A stretch of 15,145 bases of DNA from contig VAXK01000066.1 in NCBI GenBank assembly GCA_005885565.1, positions 1-15,145 on the forward strand, read 5' to 3'. A program made the position numbers and the translations under genes. The notes beneath the pieces were generated by a model, which was not told where the DNA came from, made no database searches, and was given only the letters and a program-made list of their open reading frames with translations. Below are positions 1 to 6,370 of this stretch, piece by piece. The DNA comes from Actinomycetota bacterium (GTDB taxonomy: Bacteria > Actinomycetota > Thermoleophilia > Gaiellales > Gaiellaceae). Every line of letters begins with the position of its first letter. Position 1 is the first letter of the stretch.

Positions 1-18
1 GGCACCGCGAGCGGTGCC
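1..18 (-). terminator. Perfect hairpin after the Fsr-like MFS gene, candidate terminator
   Basis: Positions 1-8 (GGCACCGC) pair perfectly with 11-18 (GCGGTGCC). The stem is 8 bp with a 2-nt loop, or 7 bp with a 4-nt loop. It begins 10 bp beyond the stop codon of the minus-strand MFS gene, where an operon terminator is expected. The window ends here, so a following T-run on the minus strand cannot be seen. Without it, intrinsic termination is inferred rather than shown. Confidence 0.5.
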
Positions 19-28
19 TCGGCCTAGC

Positions 29-1210
29 TCAGGGGACGACGGGCTCGACCTGGAGCCGGCGACCCGGGCGTGAGGACGGCAGCGGCAGCGCGAGCAGCAC
101 CGCGACGACGGGCGCGACCGCGCAGACGTAGAGCGCCGTCCGTAGGTCGATCGCGTCGGCGACGGCGCCGAGCACGACCGCCGCCACGCCGCCGAGGCCG
201 ATCGAGAGGCCGATCGCGAGCCCCGAGGCCATGCCGATGTGCCGCGGCAGGTACTCCTGGCTCATCACCATCGTCACGCCGAAGGTGCCGATCACACAGG
301 CGCCGACGACCGCGAGCGCGATCGCACCGGGGATCCCGCCGACGAGCACGAAGACGAGAATGAGCGGCGCGGCCGCGACGAGGCTCGCGAGGAGAACGGG
401 CCTCCGGCCGAAGCGGTCGGCGGCCGGACCGGCCACGATCGTCCCGAGCCCGCCGGTCAGCAGCATGAGCGCGAGCAGCCGGTTCCCGTCCGCCTTCGAG
501 TGGCCGAGCGATACCTCCCACAGCGGGACGAACGTGATGAGGCCGAACCAGGCCAGGCTGCGGAAGCCGATCACGCCGAGCAGGAGCGCCATCGCGCCGC
601 GGCGGTCCTCCCCGGTCGCATGGCGCACGCGGGCCTCGCCCTCGGGGACGAAGCCGCGCAGGAACGGCGCTCCTGCGAGCAGCGCCGCCGCGATGACGAG
701 GCAAGGGAGGGCGAGGAGGAAGCCGCCGCGCAGGCCGAAGGCGAGGACGAGCGGCGTCGCGGCGATGGGCCCGAGCGCGAAGCCGACGTTCCCGCCGATC
801 GAGAACGCCGACATGCCGCTGGCGCGACGGGCGCCGCTCGCGTAGGCGGCGAACTTCGAGCCCTCCGGGTGGTAGGCCGCGACGCCGACCCCGGAGACGA
901 CGACGAGGAGGAGGACGGCCCAGTAGCTGGGCGCGTCGGCGGCGAGGGCGATGCCGACGCCGGCCACGGCCACGCCGACCGGCAGGAGCCAGATCGCCCC
1001 GCGGCGGTCCGACAACAGGCCGAAGAGCGGCTGGATCACCGACGACGAGACCGCCGAGGCGAGCATGAGGGTCGCAGCGAGGGTGTACGAGAGACCGAAG
1101 CGGTCGACGAGGAACGGCAGGAGCGCCGGCAGCGCCCCGTTCGCGAAGTCCGTCCCGAGGTGCCCCGCTCCGAGGAGCGCCATCGCCCGCTTGTCGATGC
1201 CTGCGCGCAC
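29..1210 (-). CDS. MFS efflux transporter, Fsr (fosmidomycin resistance) family
   Basis: A 393-residue, 12-helix major facilitator protein, expected in the cytoplasmic membrane as a proton-driven drug exporter. Its layout follows E. coli Fsr closely. An N-terminal GHLGTDFANG (residues 16-25) matches the 'HLLND' region. QPLFGLLSDRRG (60-71) is the loop 2-3 motif. AYHPEGSKFA (112-121) matches the Fsr 'FHPESSRVA' signature, followed by SIGGNVGFALGP. GPAADRFGRRP lies in the second half, and a SQEYLPRHIGM segment near helix 10-11 matches Fsr 'AQELLPGRIGM'. The start used is GTG at 1210, 7 nt below a TACGCT box. An ATG at 1183 would remove only nine residues. The gene lies 25 bp after the MFS_3 exporter and is probably the last gene of the operon. 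The family is secure; the substrate is unknown, and fosmidomycin itself is only an analogy. Confidence 0.9.
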   Translation of the reverse strand: MRAGIDKRAMALLGAGHLGTDFANGALPALLPFLVDRFGLSYTLAATLMLASAVSSSVIQPLFGLLSDRRGAIWLLPVGVAVAGVGIALAADAPSYWAVLLLVVVSGVGVAAYHPEGSKFAAYASGARRASGMSAFSIGGNVGFALGPIAATPLVLAFGLRGGFLLALPCLVIAAALLAGAPFLRGFVPEGEARVRHATGEDRRGAMALLLGVIGFRSLAWFGLITFVPLWEVSLGHSKADGNRLLALMLLTGGLGTIVAGPAADRFGRRPVLLASLVAAAPLILVFVLVGGIPGAIALAVVGACVIGTFGVTMVMSQEYLPRHIGMASGLAIGLSIGLGGVAAVVLGAVADAIDLRTALYVCAVAPVVAVLLALPLPSSRPGRRLQVEPVVP

Positions 1211-1217
1211 CTCGGCG

Positions 1218-1223
1218 AGCGTA
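1218..1223 (-). promoter_or_regulatory. TACGCT -10-like box 7 nt before the fsr-like start
   Basis: In the 25-bp gap between the two MFS genes the minus strand reads TACGCT, then 7 nt, then the GTG start. This is the leaderless spacing seen at other genes in the window. No good -35 hexamer is visible. It may be an internal promoter, or chance, because the gene can also be reached by read-through from the operon. Confidence 0.3.
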
Positions 1224-1235
1224 GCGGCCGGCGCC

Positions 1236-2453
1236 TCAGGCGGCGCGTTCGAGCACCGGCTCGGCTTCGCGTCCGGCCCTGACGCGCAGCGCGGCGACCG
1301 ACGCCGTCGCCATGGCGAGCATCTGGACCGCGGCGAAGCCGACGAGAACCGGGTGTGGGCCCGCCGAGCTCAGGACCGGCCCGCCGACGGCCAGCCCGAG
1401 CGGGCCCGAGAGGATGAGGACGGCCCCCATCGCCGTCAACGCGCGCGGCCGGATCGCGGGGGGCGGCCGCAGGGTCAGGATGGCGTGGATCGGGGGGTTC
1501 ACGAGGCCGTTGAAGACGCCGGAGAGGAAGATCGCGACCTCGATCACCGTCGCGGTCGGGTGGAAGACGAACACCCAGAGCGGCAGGGCCTGGCCGTAGA
1601 CGAGCGTCCCGATCAGGAAGAGCCCGTCGAAGCGGTCCTGGAGCCGGAACGACGCGACGTTCCCGAGCACCGCGCCCACGCCGAAGGAGGCGAAGATCCA
1701 CCCCGCGATCTTCGGGTCGGCGCCGAACTCCGTGACCACGAGGACCGGGACGGCCGCGAAGAAGGCGACCCAGGCCGCGTCGCCCGCCACGAACGCGACG
1801 CTCCAGGCGCGGAAGAGCCGGTCGCGGGCAACCCAGCGCAGCCCGTCGAGGAAGCCGCCGCGCTCCTCGACGGCGGGCGCCGCCACCGACCGGATGAAGC
1901 CGCCGACGAGCCCGAACGAGACGACGTACGTCGCGGCGTCGATGACGATCACGCTCGGCGCGCCGACCCAGGCGATGAGCACGCCCGCCGCCGCGGGGCC
2001 GAGCAGCATCGTCACCCGTGTCGCGCCCTGGAGGTACGCGTTCGCCTTGCCGACGAGGCGCTCGTCCTCGCCGAGCACCTCGGGGACGACCGACCGCTGC
2101 GCCGCGAAGTAGCCCGAGCCGAACGCGCCGAGGAAGAAGACGAGCCCGAGGAGGAGCGGGAACGAGAGCAGCCCCGTCCAGTGCAGGACCGGGATCGACA
2201 GCGTCAGCGGCCCGCGCAGGCCGTCGCTCAGCATCATCATCCGCCGCGAGCCCACCCGCGAGAGCAGGCTCCCGCCGGGCAGGCCGAAGGCGGCGAGGCC
2301 GATCGACTCGGCCGCCAGGACGAGCACCATGCGGCCGGCCGAGCCGGTCGTCGTGAGCACGAACCACGGCAGGGCGAGCCAGGTCATCTGCATGCCCGTC
2401 GTCGAGATCGTCTCGGCGACGAGCAGCGCGACGAGCGAACGCTGGCGGAGGAT
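1236..2453 (-). CDS. MFS_3-type (EntS-like) exporter with apparent ATC start codon
   Basis: A 405-residue MFS exporter of the MFS_3/EntS-like group, in the cytoplasmic membrane. The first helix reads MQMTWLALPWFVLTTTGSAG, and a loop GSLLSRVGSRRMMMLSDGLR matches the family 'G.LaDR.gRR..l..sD..R' motif. RSVVPEVLGEDERLVGKANA and a GPAAAGVLIAWVG segment follow. The first ATG (2393) would cut off the beginning of helix 1 and has no Shine-Dalgarno. The frame is open further upstream and encodes ILRQRSLVALLVAETISTTG, a typical N-terminus for this family. That segment has no ATG, GTG or TTG. It begins with ATC at 2453-2451, overlapping the preceding gene's stop as TAATC, with GGAG 5 nt upstream. I therefore place the start at 2453; a conservative call would use 2393 (385 aa). 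Substrate unknown. It probably acts with the adjacent Fsr-like exporter under the RHH regulator. Confidence 0.85.
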   Translation of the reverse strand: MLRQRSLVALLVAETISTTGMQMTWLALPWFVLTTTGSAGRMVLVLAAESIGLAAFGLPGGSLLSRVGSRRMMMLSDGLRGPLTLSIPVLHWTGLLSFPLLLGLVFFLGAFGSGYFAAQRSVVPEVLGEDERLVGKANAYLQGATRVTMLLGPAAAGVLIAWVGAPSVIVIDAATYVVSFGLVGGFIRSVAAPAVEERGGFLDGLRWVARDRLFRAWSVAFVAGDAAWVAFFAAVPVLVVTEFGADPKIAGWIFASFGVGAVLGNVASFRLQDRFDGLFLIGTLVYGQALPLWVFVFHPTATVIEVAIFLSGVFNGLVNPPIHAILTLRPPPAIRPRALTAMGAVLILSGPLGLAVGGPVLSSAGPHPVLVGFAAVQMLAMATASVAALRVRAGREAEPVLERAA

Positions 2454-3292
2454 TACCGCTCCAGCTCGGCCCGCGCGTCCGCCCGTGCGACGTGGACGTC
2501 GCCGCTCATCGTCGCGACACGGAGCTCGACGAGCGGGCCCTCCTCCTCCTCGGGCGCGTCGCCGACGTCGAAGTCGGAGGTCGTGTCGCCGCTCATCGAC
2601 TTCGCGTCCACCCAGAGCGTGCGACCCTTCCGCACGCCGACGTAGACGTCGCCCGAAGCCGACTGGAGCGAGACCGCGCCGGCCGAGACCGCGTGCACGC
2701 GGACGTCGCCCGAGGCGGTCTGCACGGTCAGCTCCGAGGTTGCGTCGCGAACGACGACGTCGCCGGACGCCGCGCGCAGCGACGCGCGCCCGCCGGCACG
2801 GCCGACCTCGAGGTCACCGGAGGCGGTCTGGGCGTTGAGCTCGCCCTCGACACGCTCCAGCGAGACGTCGCCGCTCCCGGACTTCACCTTCGCGTCGCCG
2901 TCGACCTCCGCGACCTCGACGTCGCCCGAGCCCGTGCGGACCTCGACCTCGGCGTAGCGGCCGGCTGCGTGGACGTCGGCCGAGCCGCCCTCCGCCTCGA
3001 GCGCGGCGCCGACCGGACAGCGGACGACGAGCCGCACCGCGGAGCCGCGCGAGAAGATGCCGAGCCCGCGCGCGCCGGGGACGTCGACGAGGAGCTCGTG
3101 CGTGCCGCCGGCGCGGTCGCGAAGCTGGATCTGCGCCGACTCGACCGCCTCGACGCTGGCGTCGTTCGCGCGCAGCGGCTCGAGGTCGACGGTCGTCTCG
3201 GCGCCCTCTTGCGTCCGCACGTCGATCTCTCCCGCCGGCACCGAGAGGTCGAGGCGGAGCGCACCGGGTGTGTCGAAGCGCTCGTGCCTCAC
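2453..3292 (-). CDS. DUF4097 family beta-strand repeat protein
   Basis: A 279-residue protein of the DUF4097 ('putative adhesin') family, with no signal peptide or membrane segment, so probably cytoplasmic. From about residue 100 it is built from repeats carrying S-G/A-D at residues 104, 122, 140, 158, 176, 194, 213, 234 and 263. The spacing is exactly 18 residues for the first six, which implies a beta-solenoid. An acidic stretch (DAPEEEEGP, about 245-253) breaks the last repeats. The frame stays open to 3499, but the true start is GTG at 3292: GGAGG lies 6 nt upstream and the GTG forms a GTGA overlap with the stop of the 34-codon ORF before it. The upstream extension overlaps the RHH gene and is Arg/Pro/Ala-rich shadow. 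The biochemical role of DUF4097 is unknown; here it sits between a regulator and two exporters. Confidence 0.9.
   Translation of the reverse strand: MRHERFDTPGALRLDLSVPAGEIDVRTQEGAETTVDLEPLRANDASVEAVESAQIQLRDRAGGTHELLVDVPGARGLGIFSRGSAVRLVVRCPVGAALEAEGGSADVHAAGRYAEVEVRTGSGDVEVAEVDGDAKVKSGSGDVSLERVEGELNAQTASGDLEVGRAGGRASLRAASGDVVVRDATSELTVQTASGDVRVHAVSAGAVSLQSASGDVYVGVRKGRTLWVDAKSMSGDTTSDFDVGDAPEEEEGPLVELRVATMSGDVHVARADARAELER
2459..2462 (-). promoter_or_regulatory. GGAG ribosome-binding site before the ATC start
   Basis: GGAG lies inside the last codons of the DUF4097 gene, 5 nt before ATC at 2453. The fallback ATG at 2393 has no comparable site. This spacing is the main sequence argument that translation of the MFS_3 gene begins at or very near the ATC. 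Confidence 0.55.
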
Positions 3293-3393
3293 GACCGGCC
3301 TCCGCGACGGGCGAGCGGCGGCGGCGTGCGACGCGGCGGCCGCTCGTCGATCCGAAGCTCGACATGGCCGAAATGGAGCGGGTAGAAGGTCAT
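3289..3393 (-). CDS. 34-residue small ORF between RHH regulator and DUF4097 gene
   Basis: I do not recognise this peptide. An ATG at 3393 with a near-perfect GAGGAGG 4 nt upstream opens a 34-codon frame. The frame ends in TGA at 3289, overlapping the GTG of the DUF4097 gene (GTGA). It starts 12 nt after the stop of the RHH gene. The peptide begins MTFYPLHFGHVELRIDERPP, an aromatic/hydrophobic, possibly beta-forming start, and continues into a basic, proline-rich tail ending RRGGRS. There is no membrane helix or cysteine. It could be a genuine microprotein, or a coupling ORF that delivers ribosomes to the DUF4097 start. The strong ribosome-binding site and tight fit on both sides favour real translation; function is unknown. 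Confidence 0.6.
   Translation of the reverse strand: MTFYPLHFGHVELRIDERPPRRTPPPLARRGGRS
3299..3303 (-). promoter_or_regulatory. GGAGG ribosome-binding site of the DUF4097 gene
   Basis: GGAGG is placed 6 nt before the GTG at 3292. It lies inside the 34-codon ORF and fixes the start of the DUF4097 protein well downstream of the longest possible frame. Confidence 0.75.
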
Positions 3394-3397
3394 CGGT

Positions 3398-3404
3398 CCT
3401 CCTC
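3398..3404 (-). promoter_or_regulatory. Strong Shine-Dalgarno (GAGGAGG) of the 34-codon ORF
   Basis: GAGGAGG stands 4 nt before the ATG at 3393. It is the best anti-Shine-Dalgarno match I saw at any gene start in this window, and it directly follows the stop codon of the RHH gene. Confidence 0.8.
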
Positions 3405-3405
3405 T

Positions 3406-3864
3406 TTAGGAGCGGGCGTAGCCCTGGAGACGGTTGCCCGGCCTGCTGCCGCGCGAAGCCCAGCCGGAGACGGCACGGGCGAGGGCGCGGACGAGCCACG
3501 TGTTCACCGAGACGCCGTCGCGGGCCGCGGCCGACTCGACCGCGGTCTTCAGGGACTCGGGCAGCCGCAGCGTGATGCGGACGCTGAGCGCGTCCTCGGC
3601 GCTCGGCGCGGCCTGCTGCGGTGTGTCCTCGACGTAGACGAGCGAGGGATCCTGGCCTGCGAGCCGGACTTCGACGTGCCCCTCGGGAAGCCGGCCGCTG
3701 AGCTCCAGGGCCACTTCCGTCAGCGCGTCGAGAAGGCGAAGACCGGCGGAGGCCTTCAGCGCGCCGGCGAGACGCTGCGCCGCGGCCGACACCGCGTCGT
3801 CGCCGACGGCTGCGATCTGCTCGAGGTCGCTCTGGAGCGCCTCGACGAAGGATGCCATCTGCAT
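3406..3864 (-). CDS. Ribbon-helix-helix (HicB/Arc-like) DNA-binding regulator
   Basis: A 152-residue protein whose C-terminal third is a ribbon-helix-helix fold: a beta strand SVRITLRLP (94-102), helix A ESLKTAVESAAARDG (103-117), and helix B SVNTWLVRALARAV (119-132). This is the pattern of HicB-family antitoxins and related dimeric regulators that insert the strand into the DNA major groove. Residues 1-75 form a helical and then beta region (FVEALQSDLEQIA, ending EGHVEVRLAG) that I cannot name. No HicA-type toxin is adjacent, so this is more likely a stand-alone repressor than a toxin-antitoxin half. Its start codon (ATG 3864) lies inside a 21-bp near-palindrome and 6 nt below a CATAAT -10 box with no Shine-Dalgarno, so the mRNA is probably leaderless and autoregulated. 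A second ATG lies at 3858. It is the first gene of the operon with the small ORF, DUF4097 and two exporters. Confidence 0.85.
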   Translation of the reverse strand: MQMASFVEALQSDLEQIAAVGDDAVSAAAQRLAGALKASAGLRLLDALTEVALELSGRLPEGHVEVRLAGQDPSLVYVEDTPQQAAPSAEDALSVRITLRLPESLKTAVESAAARDGVSVNTWLVRALARAVSGWASRGSRPGNRLQGYARS

Positions 3865-3883
3865 GACGTCATTATGACATCAT
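3863..3883. promoter_or_regulatory. 21-bp near-palindromic operator, two TGACRTCA sites
   Basis: The plus strand carries TGACGTCA (3864-3871, a perfect palindrome) and TGACATCA (3875-3882), starting 11 bp apart. Together they form a 21-bp imperfect palindrome centred on 3873 and differing from symmetry at one base pair per arm. Two similar sites one helical turn apart suit a pair of RHH dimers. The element covers the -10 box and the start codon of the RHH gene, so binding should block transcription. Function is inferred from position and symmetry. Confidence 0.75.
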
Positions 3884-3898
3884 CGAGGCGTCCGTCAA
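3871..3898 (-). promoter_or_regulatory. Sigma-70-type promoter of the RHH-DUF4097-exporter operon
   Basis: On the minus strand TTGACG (3898-3893) is followed by a 16-bp spacer and CATAAT (3876-3871). Each box matches the consensus at five of six positions. Start of transcription 7 nt further on would fall on the A of the ATG at 3864, giving a leaderless mRNA. It occupies most of the 37-bp gap after the lytic transglycosylase gene. Confidence 0.75.
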
Positions 3899-3901
3899 AC
3901 A

Positions 3902-4456
3902 TCACGTTGGCGCAGGCCCCAACCTGGGGCCGTAGGCGTCGCGGTAGATCGCCTTCAGCTTCTCGACCCGGTCGACGTAGGCGCGGGTCTCGGCGAACTC
4001 GATCCCTCGGCCCTCCCGGAGCCACCGGTCGACGTTGTCCTGGCCCGCGTTGTAGGCGGCGAGGGCGGTTCGCTCGTCGCCGTACTTGTCGAGCAGATGC
4101 CGCAGGTACCAGGCGCCGTAGCGGACGTTGATCTCCGGCTCGTAGAGGTCGTCGAGGCGGAAGCGCGTCCCGCCGGTGCGGATCGCGATCCCCTCGGCCG
4201 TCGAGGGCTGGAGCTGCATCAGCCCGATCGCGCCCGAGTGCGAACGCGCGCTCGACCGGAACTTGCTCTCCTGGTAGATGACCGCGGCGAGGAGCGCCGG
4301 GTCGAGGCGGTAGTGCCGCGCGTGGCCGCGGACGATCTGCTCGTACGCGAGCGGGTAGCGGAGCCGCTCGTACCAGGGCGGCTTCGCGCTGTTCACGTAC
4401 GCGAAGCCCGCGGCCGCCGCGCCCAGGACCGCGACGAGCGCGACGACGCGCCTCAC
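3902..4456 (-). CDS. SLT-family lytic transglycosylase, membrane-anchored
   Basis: A 184-residue cell-wall enzyme that would cleave the MurNAc-GlcNAc bond of peptidoglycan with formation of 1,6-anhydroMurNAc. Residues 3-20 form a hydrophobic signal anchor with no lipobox cysteine. The goose-type lysozyme/SLT domain follows: the catalytic Glu is E63 in YQESKF, then SGAIGLMQLQP (74-84), NVRYGAWYL (110-118) and AAYNAG (133-138). A C-terminal FAETRAYVDRV (154-164) matches the family's 'ET..YV..V' motif. All key motifs are present, so the enzyme should be active. The start is GTG at 4456, forming a GTGA 4-bp overlap with the coaE stop, so it is translationally coupled to coaE. Confidence 0.93.
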   Translation of the reverse strand: MRRVVALVAVLGAAAAGFAYVNSAKPPWYERLRYPLAYEQIVRGHARHYRLDPALLAAVIYQESKFRSSARSHSGAIGLMQLQPSTAEGIAIRTGGTRFRLDDLYEPEINVRYGAWYLRHLLDKYGDERTALAAYNAGQDNVDRWLREGRGIEFAETRAYVDRVEKLKAIYRDAYGPRLGPAPT

Positions 4457-5037
4457 GGGAGCCGCTCGAGCACCTCGCCGACGAACCGGTCGAGCCCGTC
4501 CAGCGAGCCGTCGTTCACGTACGCGAAGTCGGCGCGGCGCACCTTCTCCTCGTCCGGCAGGAGCCGCTCCTCGCGGGCGTCCGCGACCTCGGTCCGCGCG
4601 GCTCTCACCTCAGGCGGTGCGGTGATCACGACGACCTTGTCGAACCGGCGCTCGCCGCCGGTCTCGTAGAGCAGCGGCACCTCGACGACCGCCACGCGCG
4701 GCGGGTCGGGCCGCCGGCCGAGCTCCTCGCGCCACGCGAGGTACTCTCGCACGACCCGGGGATGGAGCAGCGCCTCGAGCGCGTCGAGCCGCTCCCGGTC
4801 GGCGAAGACGATTCGGCCGAGGGCGGTGCGGTCGATCGCCCCCGAGCCGTCGAGCACCTGCGGGCCGAAGCGCTCGACCACCTCGCGCCTGACCTCCTCG
4901 TCCTCGGCCAGCAGCCGGTGGACGATCTCGTCGCTCGAGGCGACCGCGGCGCCGCGCCGCGCAAATGCCTTCAGGGCCTCGCTCTTGCCGGCGCCGATCC
5001 CGCCGGTGATCGCGACGGCGACGGGTCTAGGCGGCAG
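4453..5037 (-). CDS. coaE: Dephospho-CoA kinase, non-canonical start
   Basis: Catalyses the last step of coenzyme A synthesis, ATP-dependent 3'-phosphorylation of dephospho-CoA in the cytosol. The P-loop GGIGAGKS follows a VAVAIT strand. SSDEIVH matches the family's 'DAD.I.h' region, and LHPRV and VEVPLLYETG are typical CoaE motifs. Length is 194 residues from the start chosen here, normal for the family. No ATG, GTG or TTG exists in frame before the P-loop. The first canonical codon is GTG at 4881, which would delete the P-loop and leave a non-functional 142-residue protein. I place the start at CTG 5037, inside the end of rpsA. GTC at 5022 or 5016 are the other options; any of them keeps the whole domain. 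The frame itself is unbroken. Neighbours rpsA and the transglycosylase overlap it on both sides. Confidence 0.9.
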   Translation of the reverse strand: MPPRPVAVAITGGIGAGKSEALKAFARRGAAVASSDEIVHRLLAEDEEVRREVVERFGPQVLDGSGAIDRTALGRIVFADRERLDALEALLHPRVVREYLAWREELGRRPDPPRVAVVEVPLLYETGGERRFDKVVVITAPPEVRAARTEVADAREERLLPDEEKVRRADFAYVNDGSLDGLDRFVGEVLERLP

Positions 5038-6358
5038 CGTCGTCCGGAGCGGGTTCGGGCTCGGCTTCCGCCTCCGCGGCGGGCTCTTCTTCCTCCGCGG
5101 TCGGCGTAGGCTCTTCCTCCGCAGCCGGCGCAGGCTCTTCCTCCACGGCCGCTGGCTCCTCCGCGAAGACGTCCTCCGAGAGGCCGAGGTCCGGCGCGGT
5201 GTGGATCGACTCGCCGCCGTCGGCGCGCGGCTTCGGCACGGAGCCGTCTTCGACCCGCTTCAGCGACAGCGAGAGCCGGCGGCGCTCGGCGTCGACCTCG
5301 AGGATGAGGACGTTCACCGCGTCGCCCTGCGAGACGACCTCGCGCGGGTTCTCGACGTGGTGCTGCGCGAGCTCCGAGATGTGCACGAGCCCCTCCACGC
5401 CGGGCAGGATCTCGACGAAGGCGCCGAAGGTGACGACCTTCGTGACGCGCCCCTCGACGACGTCGCCCTCGCGGTAGCTCTCGAGGACCTGCTGCCACGG
5501 ATCGGACTGCGTCTGCTTGAGGCCGAGCGAGATGCGCTGCCGCTCGCGGTCGATGTCGAGCACGCGGACGTTCACCTTCTGGCCGATCTCGAGCACCTCG
5601 GAGGGATGGTTGACGTGGCTCCAGGAGAGCTCGGAGATGTGGATCAGCCCGTCCATCCCGTCCAGGTCGACGAAGGCGCCGAAGTCGACGATGTTGGAGA
5701 TCACGCCCTCGACGTCCTGGCCCGGCTGGAGCCGGTCGAGGATCGCCTGGCGCGCCTCCTTGCGCTCGTCCTCGAGCACGGCGCGGCGTGAGAGGACGAC
5801 GTTGTTCCGCGACCGGTTGAGCTCGATCACCTTGCAGCGGAGCTCCTGGGCGAGGAACTCGTCCAGGTCCTGGACGCGGCGGATGTCGACGAGGGAGGCG
5901 GGCAGGAAGCCGCGGACTCCGAGGTCGAGGATCAGCCCGCCCTTCACGACCTCGATCACCTTGCCGGTGACGGGCTCGCCGGACTCGGCCGCCTCCTCGA
6001 TCTTCTTCCACGCGAGCTCGAAGCGGGCGCGCTTCTTGGAGAGGATCAGCCGTCCTTCGGCGTCCTCCTTCGTCATCACGAGCGCGTCGACCTGCTCGCC
6101 GACCGACACCTCGTCGGCCGGGTTCACCGAGCGGCGGATCGAGAGCTCGGCGACCGGGATCACGCCTTCGGACTTGTAGCCGATGTCGACGAGCACCTCG
6201 TCCTTGTCGACCCGGACGACGGTGCCGTGCACGACCTCGCCCTCGTTGATCGTCGGGAAGGTCGAGTCGTAGTCCGGAACGAGCTCCCCCTCCTCGTTCC
6301 GGGTCCAGACCCCTTCTTCGAGCTCCTGATCCTGCGTGTCGATTGTTTCCGGTGCCAT
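5027..6358 (-). CDS. rpsA: 30S ribosomal protein S1
   Basis: A 443-residue protein with four S1 (OB-fold) RNA-binding domains at about residues 38-108, 126-194, 212-282 and 297-368. The last two carry the characteristic DFGAFVDL..MDGLIHISELS and TFGAFVEI..VEGLVHISEL signatures. S1 helps bring mRNA to the small ribosomal subunit. Four domains plus a Glu/Pro/Ala-rich acidic tail (about 398-440) match the actinobacterial form rather than the six-domain proteobacterial one. The frame is open up to 6784, but the start is ATG 6358 (MAPETIDTQD), 12 nt below a TATACT box. The upstream extension is antisense shadow of the hydrolase gene. No clear Shine-Dalgarno precedes it. The gene is followed with overlap by coaE, a pairing common in actinobacteria. 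Confidence 0.96.
   Translation of the reverse strand: MAPETIDTQDQELEEGVWTRNEEGELVPDYDSTFPTINEGEVVHGTVVRVDKDEVLVDIGYKSEGVIPVAELSIRRSVNPADEVSVGEQVDALVMTKEDAEGRLILSKKRARFELAWKKIEEAAESGEPVTGKVIEVVKGGLILDLGVRGFLPASLVDIRRVQDLDEFLAQELRCKVIELNRSRNNVVLSRRAVLEDERKEARQAILDRLQPGQDVEGVISNIVDFGAFVDLDGMDGLIHISELSWSHVNHPSEVLEIGQKVNVRVLDIDRERQRISLGLKQTQSDPWQQVLESYREGDVVEGRVTKVVTFGAFVEILPGVEGLVHISELAQHHVENPREVVSQGDAVNVLILEVDAERRRLSLSLKRVEDGSVPKPRADGGESIHTAPDLGLSEDVFAEEPAAVEEEPAPAAEEEPTPTAEEEEPAAEAEAEPEPAPDDAAA
5102..5144. repeat. Imperfect 19-bp direct repeat in the rpsA acidic tail
   Basis: Positions 5102-5120 and 5126-5144 match at 18 of 19 bases, with a 24-bp period. They encode the repeating Glu-Glu-Glu-Pro/Ala blocks of the S1 tail. 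Replication slippage within a low-complexity coding region is the likely origin. Confidence 0.6.
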
Positions 6359-6370
6359 TGGCAGCGGGTC

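Noticed and set aside
951..2645. A 564-codon plus-strand open frame over the two MFS genes
   Set aside because: Same antisense artefact; its composition is Arg/Asp/Glu-rich and the opposite strand encodes two clear transporters.
3293..3499. N-terminal extension of the DUF4097 frame up to 3499
   Set aside because: It overlaps the RHH gene and the 34-codon ORF and is Arg/Pro/Ala-rich. GTG 3292 has GGAGG at proper spacing and a GTGA overlap.
3406..3864. HicAB toxin-antitoxin module
   Set aside because: No HicA-like double-stranded RNA-binding toxin is adjacent. The 34-residue ORF has none of its features, and the regulator heads an exporter operon.
4453..5037. Frameshift or pseudogene explanation for coaE
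   Set aside because: The frame is continuous from before the P-loop to the end and all motifs are intact; only the start codon is unusual.
5102..5144. Repeat as a possible mobile or regulatory element
   Set aside because: It lies in the low-complexity acidic tail of S1 and is explained by repeated Glu/Pro codons.
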